In this document: positions 61,496 through 64,000 of the stretch, one piece after another
How positions within the stretch are numbered: the stretch's first letter is position 1
How the letters are laid out: every line of letters starts with the position of its first letter
Assembly (NCBI GenBank): GCA_041446545.1
Contig: JBGOEJ010000011.1
Location: forward strand, 1 to 64,000
Origin: Fervidibacter canadensis
GTDB lineage: Bacteria > Armatimonadota > Fervidibacteria > Fervidibacterales > Fervidibacteraceae
Length of the DNA: 64,000 bases
Reading direction: 5' to 3'
The notes under the pieces: generated by a model
Database searches by the model: none
The model's input: only the letters and a program-made list of their open reading frames with translations
Told to the model about the DNA's origin: nothing
Position numbers and translations under genes: made by a program

Positions 61496-62317
61496 ATGGT
61501 GGAGCCTGTGCGCAATGCTTGGGTGAACGGTTTGCTCGTGGTGGGAGCAATTTTGGTCAGTGGTGGGGCGTTGGCGCTCTTGCATCAACTTGCTCCCTCC
61601 GTGCGTCGGTGGATCATCGCTGTCCTTACCCTTCTGGCAGGGCTTTACTTTCCGCTGGAATTTTTCATCCCTCATCACAACTTCCTGACGCCTTGGCGAG
61701 ATTCTGTCGCCGATTTTGGGCGTTTGATGGCAGCCTTCACTTTTGGCTTGGGCATTATCAACCTGCTGCTCATTCATGGGCGGCATCTTTTGCGATGGAC
61801 TTCCAACGCTCCTTTTAGTCTCGCCTTCTTTTCGGGTTTCTTGTTGATGTTGGTGACAGGATTGATTTCCCACTACTACCCGACCCTTTGGGCGCGGGAG
61901 GTGCCTAAAGACGCTATCGGCATGGTGGGCTTTTGGGACGCTGCCTTTCGCCTTTTCTTTGAAGGTGCTTTGCAATCCCTCAACGCCACCATTTTCGCTT
62001 TGTTGGCTTTCTTTATCGTCAGCGCTGCCTATCGGGCTTTCCGCATCCGCACTTTAGAGGCAGGTTTGCTGATGGCGACCGCCATTATCGTCATGCTGGC
62101 GAATGTGCCTATCGGGCAACAATGGTTGACGGGATGGATTCCTGAGGGAAGTTCCCTTGCTTGGTTGCGGTTGGAAAACCTCGCCCACTGGCTGCAGACA
62201 CAAATCAATGCCCCAGCGATGCGCGCCATCGCTTTCGGGTTGTGGGTCGGCTCTTTGGCGATGGCGGTGCGCATCATCTTGAGTTTGGAACGCACCTTCA
62301 CCGTCGGAGGGCAATAA
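61496..62317 (+). CDS. Multi-pass membrane protein of unknown function
   Basis: A 273-residue protein of about seven transmembrane helices with little soluble mass. FIPHHNFLTPWRDSVADFGR and SHYYPTLWAREVPKD are the most distinctive loops. No family is recognised. ATG 61496 follows AAAAGGGGCG. It lies between two proteins with soluble alpha/beta domains and is likely the membrane core of a complex with them. Confidence 0.8.
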   Translation: MVEPVRNAWVNGLLVVGAILVSGGALALLHQLAPSVRRWIIAVLTLLAGLYFPLEFFIPHHNFLTPWRDSVADFGRLMAAFTFGLGIINLLLIHGRHLLRWTSNAPFSLAFFSGFLLMLVTGLISHYYPTLWAREVPKDAIGMVGFWDAAFRLFFEGALQSLNATIFALLAFFIVSAAYRAFRIRTLEAGLLMATAIIVMLANVPIGQQWLTGWIPEGSSLAWLRLENLAHWLQTQINAPAMRAIAFGLWVGSLAMAVRIILSLERTFTVGGQ

Positions 62318-62330
62318 GGAGGTTCCAGCG

Positions 62331-63176
62331 ATGGACGACTTTGCCCGTTGGCTCGTTCGCTTTCAGGACATTGACCGTCGCTACATCTACCTCGCTGTCG
62401 CGGTGGCGTTGACTTTGCCCATCGTCTTGCGCTTGAGCCTACCTCAAATCCCGACACCACCTACTCAAGCCGCCTTCAAGGCAGTGGACAATGTGCCTGA
62501 CGGGAAAGTCGTTTTGATCGCCGCTGACTTTGACACAGGGACTGTCGGCGAGAACGGACCGCAGCTGCGGGCGGTCTTGGAACACCTAATGCGGCGTAAA
62601 AAGAAATTTGTCATCTTGAGCCTGATTGCGCCGCAAGGGGTGACCATTGCCGAACTTTACGCCCGAACTATCGGCGAAAAATACGGCTACAAATATGGGC
62701 GCGATTATGTCAACTTGGGCTATTTGCCCGGCGGCGCACCGACTTTGGAACGCATGGGGCGAAGCGTTTGGGAAACTTTTCCGACCGACACCAAACGCGT
62801 TCCCTTGACAGAACTTCCTATGATGGAGCGGGTCCGATCTGCCAAAGACATCGGCTTGATCGCCATCTTCACGGGCTCAGGGGTTTTGTCCACATATGTG
62901 CAAACCTTTTGGGCGCAATTCAAAGTGCCTCTTATTGAAGGCTGCACGGGAATCATCGCCCCTGAATTGTTCCCTTACATGGAAGCCAAGCAACTGGCAG
63001 GCATTTTGCCTGGGCTCAAAGGGGCTGCCGAATACGAAGCGTTGCTGCGGCAAAACGGGTTAGGTATGCGCGGAATGGTCGCCCAATCCGTCGCCCACAC
63101 CCTTGTCATCCTCCTGATTTTGCTGGGCAATTTGGGGATGTGGATTTCCCGCCGTCCCTCAACACGGCATTTGTGA
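62331..63176 (+). CDS. Membrane protein with an alpha/beta domain between two helices
   Basis: A 281-residue protein: a transmembrane helix near residues 20-36, an alpha/beta domain (about 50-245: VLIAADFDTGTVGENGPQLR, FVILSLIAPQGVTIAELYAR, LIAIFTGSGVLSTYVQTFWA) and a second helix at the end (AHTLVILLILLGNLGMWI). The fold looks Rossmann-like, comparable to the DUF6754 neighbour; no catalytic residues can be named. AAGGAGG precedes ATG 62331. Confidence 0.8.
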   Translation: MDDFARWLVRFQDIDRRYIYLAVAVALTLPIVLRLSLPQIPTPPTQAAFKAVDNVPDGKVVLIAADFDTGTVGENGPQLRAVLEHLMRRKKKFVILSLIAPQGVTIAELYARTIGEKYGYKYGRDYVNLGYLPGGAPTLERMGRSVWETFPTDTKRVPLTELPMMERVRSAKDIGLIAIFTGSGVLSTYVQTFWAQFKVPLIEGCTGIIAPELFPYMEAKQLAGILPGLKGAAEYEALLRQNGLGMRGMVAQSVAHTLVILLILLGNLGMWISRRPSTRHL

Positions 63177-63189
63177 AGGGTGAGAGGGT

Positions 63190-64000
63190 ATGTTGCCAAC
63201 GATCACTGAAGAAAGGTTGCTCACCGCTATTTACTGGTTCGGCGCCTTCTGCACCCTCGGCGTCTTGACGATCCTTTACGCTGAAAATCGCCTCTATCGC
63301 TTGCTGGAGCACTTCTTCATTGGCTTGGCTGTCGGATATGGCTTGTTCATCGCTATCCGCGATGTTTTAGACCCTGTTTGGTGGCGGGCGATGATGACAG
63401 AAAGCAGCGGCGTTATCACCACCTTTGATAAGCCGCCAAACCTCAAAGGGGTGACGCTGGACAAGACCACCAAACGGGAGGGCGAGGGGGCATGGCGCTG
63501 GTCACCTCAGGAATTGCCCCGTTTGCTCTTGACCAAAGTGCCCACCGATTGGGGCGCCCCTAACTACCTACGCATTTGGTTGCGCTTGGACAAGTCGGTG
63601 CCCAATGGGACGCTGACCTTTCGTATCCGCTTGCGTAATCCCGACACGCAAAAGGAAGCCTCATTGACGACGCAACTGCCGACCAACTTTGTCGGCTGGC
63701 GAGAATTTTTGTTGGACTTACGCCGCGATTTTCACATCACAGGTGAACCCTATCGGCGTTTTGAAAAAGTCGGGCGTTATCGCGTCCTTAGCGGCGTCAA
63801 CGCATTGGAACTTATCGCTAATCCCGCTGTCCAGCAGGCAGGTGTCGTCATCCACTTGGATGATTGGCGTCATTGCATCGGTTATCGCTGGTGGTGGGCG
63901 TTCGCCTTCGTTTGGGGTTTGCTCTTTTACGCCGTCCTTATCCCTCGTTGGGCTTGGATGAGCCGCATGGCGCTCAGTGTCCTCATGGGCTTGTGGGCAG
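63190..64000 (+). CDS. Membrane protein with central beta domain, cut by the window end
   Basis: The frame from ATG 63190 stays open to base 64000 (270 codons, no stop). Two hydrophobic segments at about residues 15-55 (WFGAFCTLGVLTILY, FFIGLAVGYGLFIAI) are followed by an extracytoplasmic beta-rich domain (about 75-230: KPPNLKGVTLDKTTKREGEG, LRIWLRLDKSVPNGTLTFRI), which resembles a carbohydrate-binding jelly roll. A new membrane segment (WWWAFAFVWGLLFYAVLI) follows. It continues the operon of membrane proteins; the C-terminus and function are unknown. Confidence 0.85.
   Translation, partial: MLPTITEERLLTAIYWFGAFCTLGVLTILYAENRLYRLLEHFFIGLAVGYGLFIAIRDVLDPVWWRAMMTESSGVITTFDKPPNLKGVTLDKTTKREGEGAWRWSPQELPRLLLTKVPTDWGAPNYLRIWLRLDKSVPNGTLTFRIRLRNPDTQKEASLTTQLPTNFVGWREFLLDLRRDFHITGEPYRRFEKVGRYRVLSGVNALELIANPAVQQAGVVIHLDDWRHCIGYRWWWAFAFVWGLLFYAVLIPRWAWMSRMALSVLMGLWA

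Overview
The window is bacterial chromosome: moderately GC-rich, densely packed, with Shine-Dalgarno motifs of the GGAGG/GAGGTGA type before most genes, TGA in ordinary use as a stop, and many GTG and TTG starts. Housekeeping genes (miaA-hfq-dapF, queA, purH, mfd, trpE, nadE, hemE, two tRNAs) lie among secreted polysaccharide-acting enzymes, DUF6754- and DUF6785-type membrane proteins and heptamer repeats. This mix suggests an uncultured, probably thermophilic member of the Armatimonadota (Fervidibacteria-like). That placement is inference from memory of such genomes; there is no rRNA here to test it.

Layout. 98-589: CRISPR array of 8 repeats and 7 spacers, apparently transcribed leftward from a leader at its right edge; no cas genes lie in the window. 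1031-1597: exported thioredoxin-fold protein whose active site reads Cys-Pro-Val-UGA, with a stable hairpin just after the UGA, a strong selenoprotein candidate. 1695-4083: miaA-hfq-dapF. 4078-13275: a long leftward run (DUF6785-like membrane protein, queA, DUF2905, two TPR proteins, a GT4 glycosyltransferase, an ANTAR response regulator). 13378-14682: lone ABC ATPase with a fused C-terminal domain. 14701-18695: leftward isochorismatase-glcE-glcF operon with a DUF433/DUF5615 toxin-antitoxin-like pair between glcE and glcF. 18774-24165: purH, an enolase-superfamily enzyme, a heparinase-like lyase and tRNA-Arg. 24238-33426: mfd (carrying repeat insertions), a very large secreted glycosidase-like protein and a CubicO-type serine hydrolase. 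33591-41080: tRNA-Leu, trpE, xerD, nadE coupled to an orphan DNA methyltransferase, and a MATE exporter. 41122-44011: histidine kinase and NtrC-type regulator. 44100-49128: a divergent pair of secreted proteins (acetyl-xylan-esterase-like and PHP-domain).

The most unusual region is the rightward run from 49176 to the end of the window. It starts with a 1007-residue protein fusing a P1B metal-transport ATPase to an HflK-like SPFH domain. Two further SPFH genes (HflC-like and HflK-like) follow, separated by an IVS-like element: a frameshifted four-helix-bundle gene inside 22-bp inverted repeats. Next come a membrane-anchored NTF2-like protein, a single-chain RsbV-RsbW fusion, its probable SigB/SigF-type sigma factor, an AI-2E-type permease, a Tat-exported bifunctional-nuclease-domain protein, hemE, a tail-anchored hendecad coiled-coil protein and five membrane proteins of unknown function, the last cut by the window edge. 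The spacing suggests one or a few long transcripts linking membrane quality control, metal transport and a stress sigma switch.

A second theme is short tandem repeats, mostly heptamers (like cyanobacterial STRRs), inserted inside reading frames or at gene ends: mfd, the giant glycosidase, and the region downstream of the NtrC gene; related repeats form the ends of the IVS-like element.
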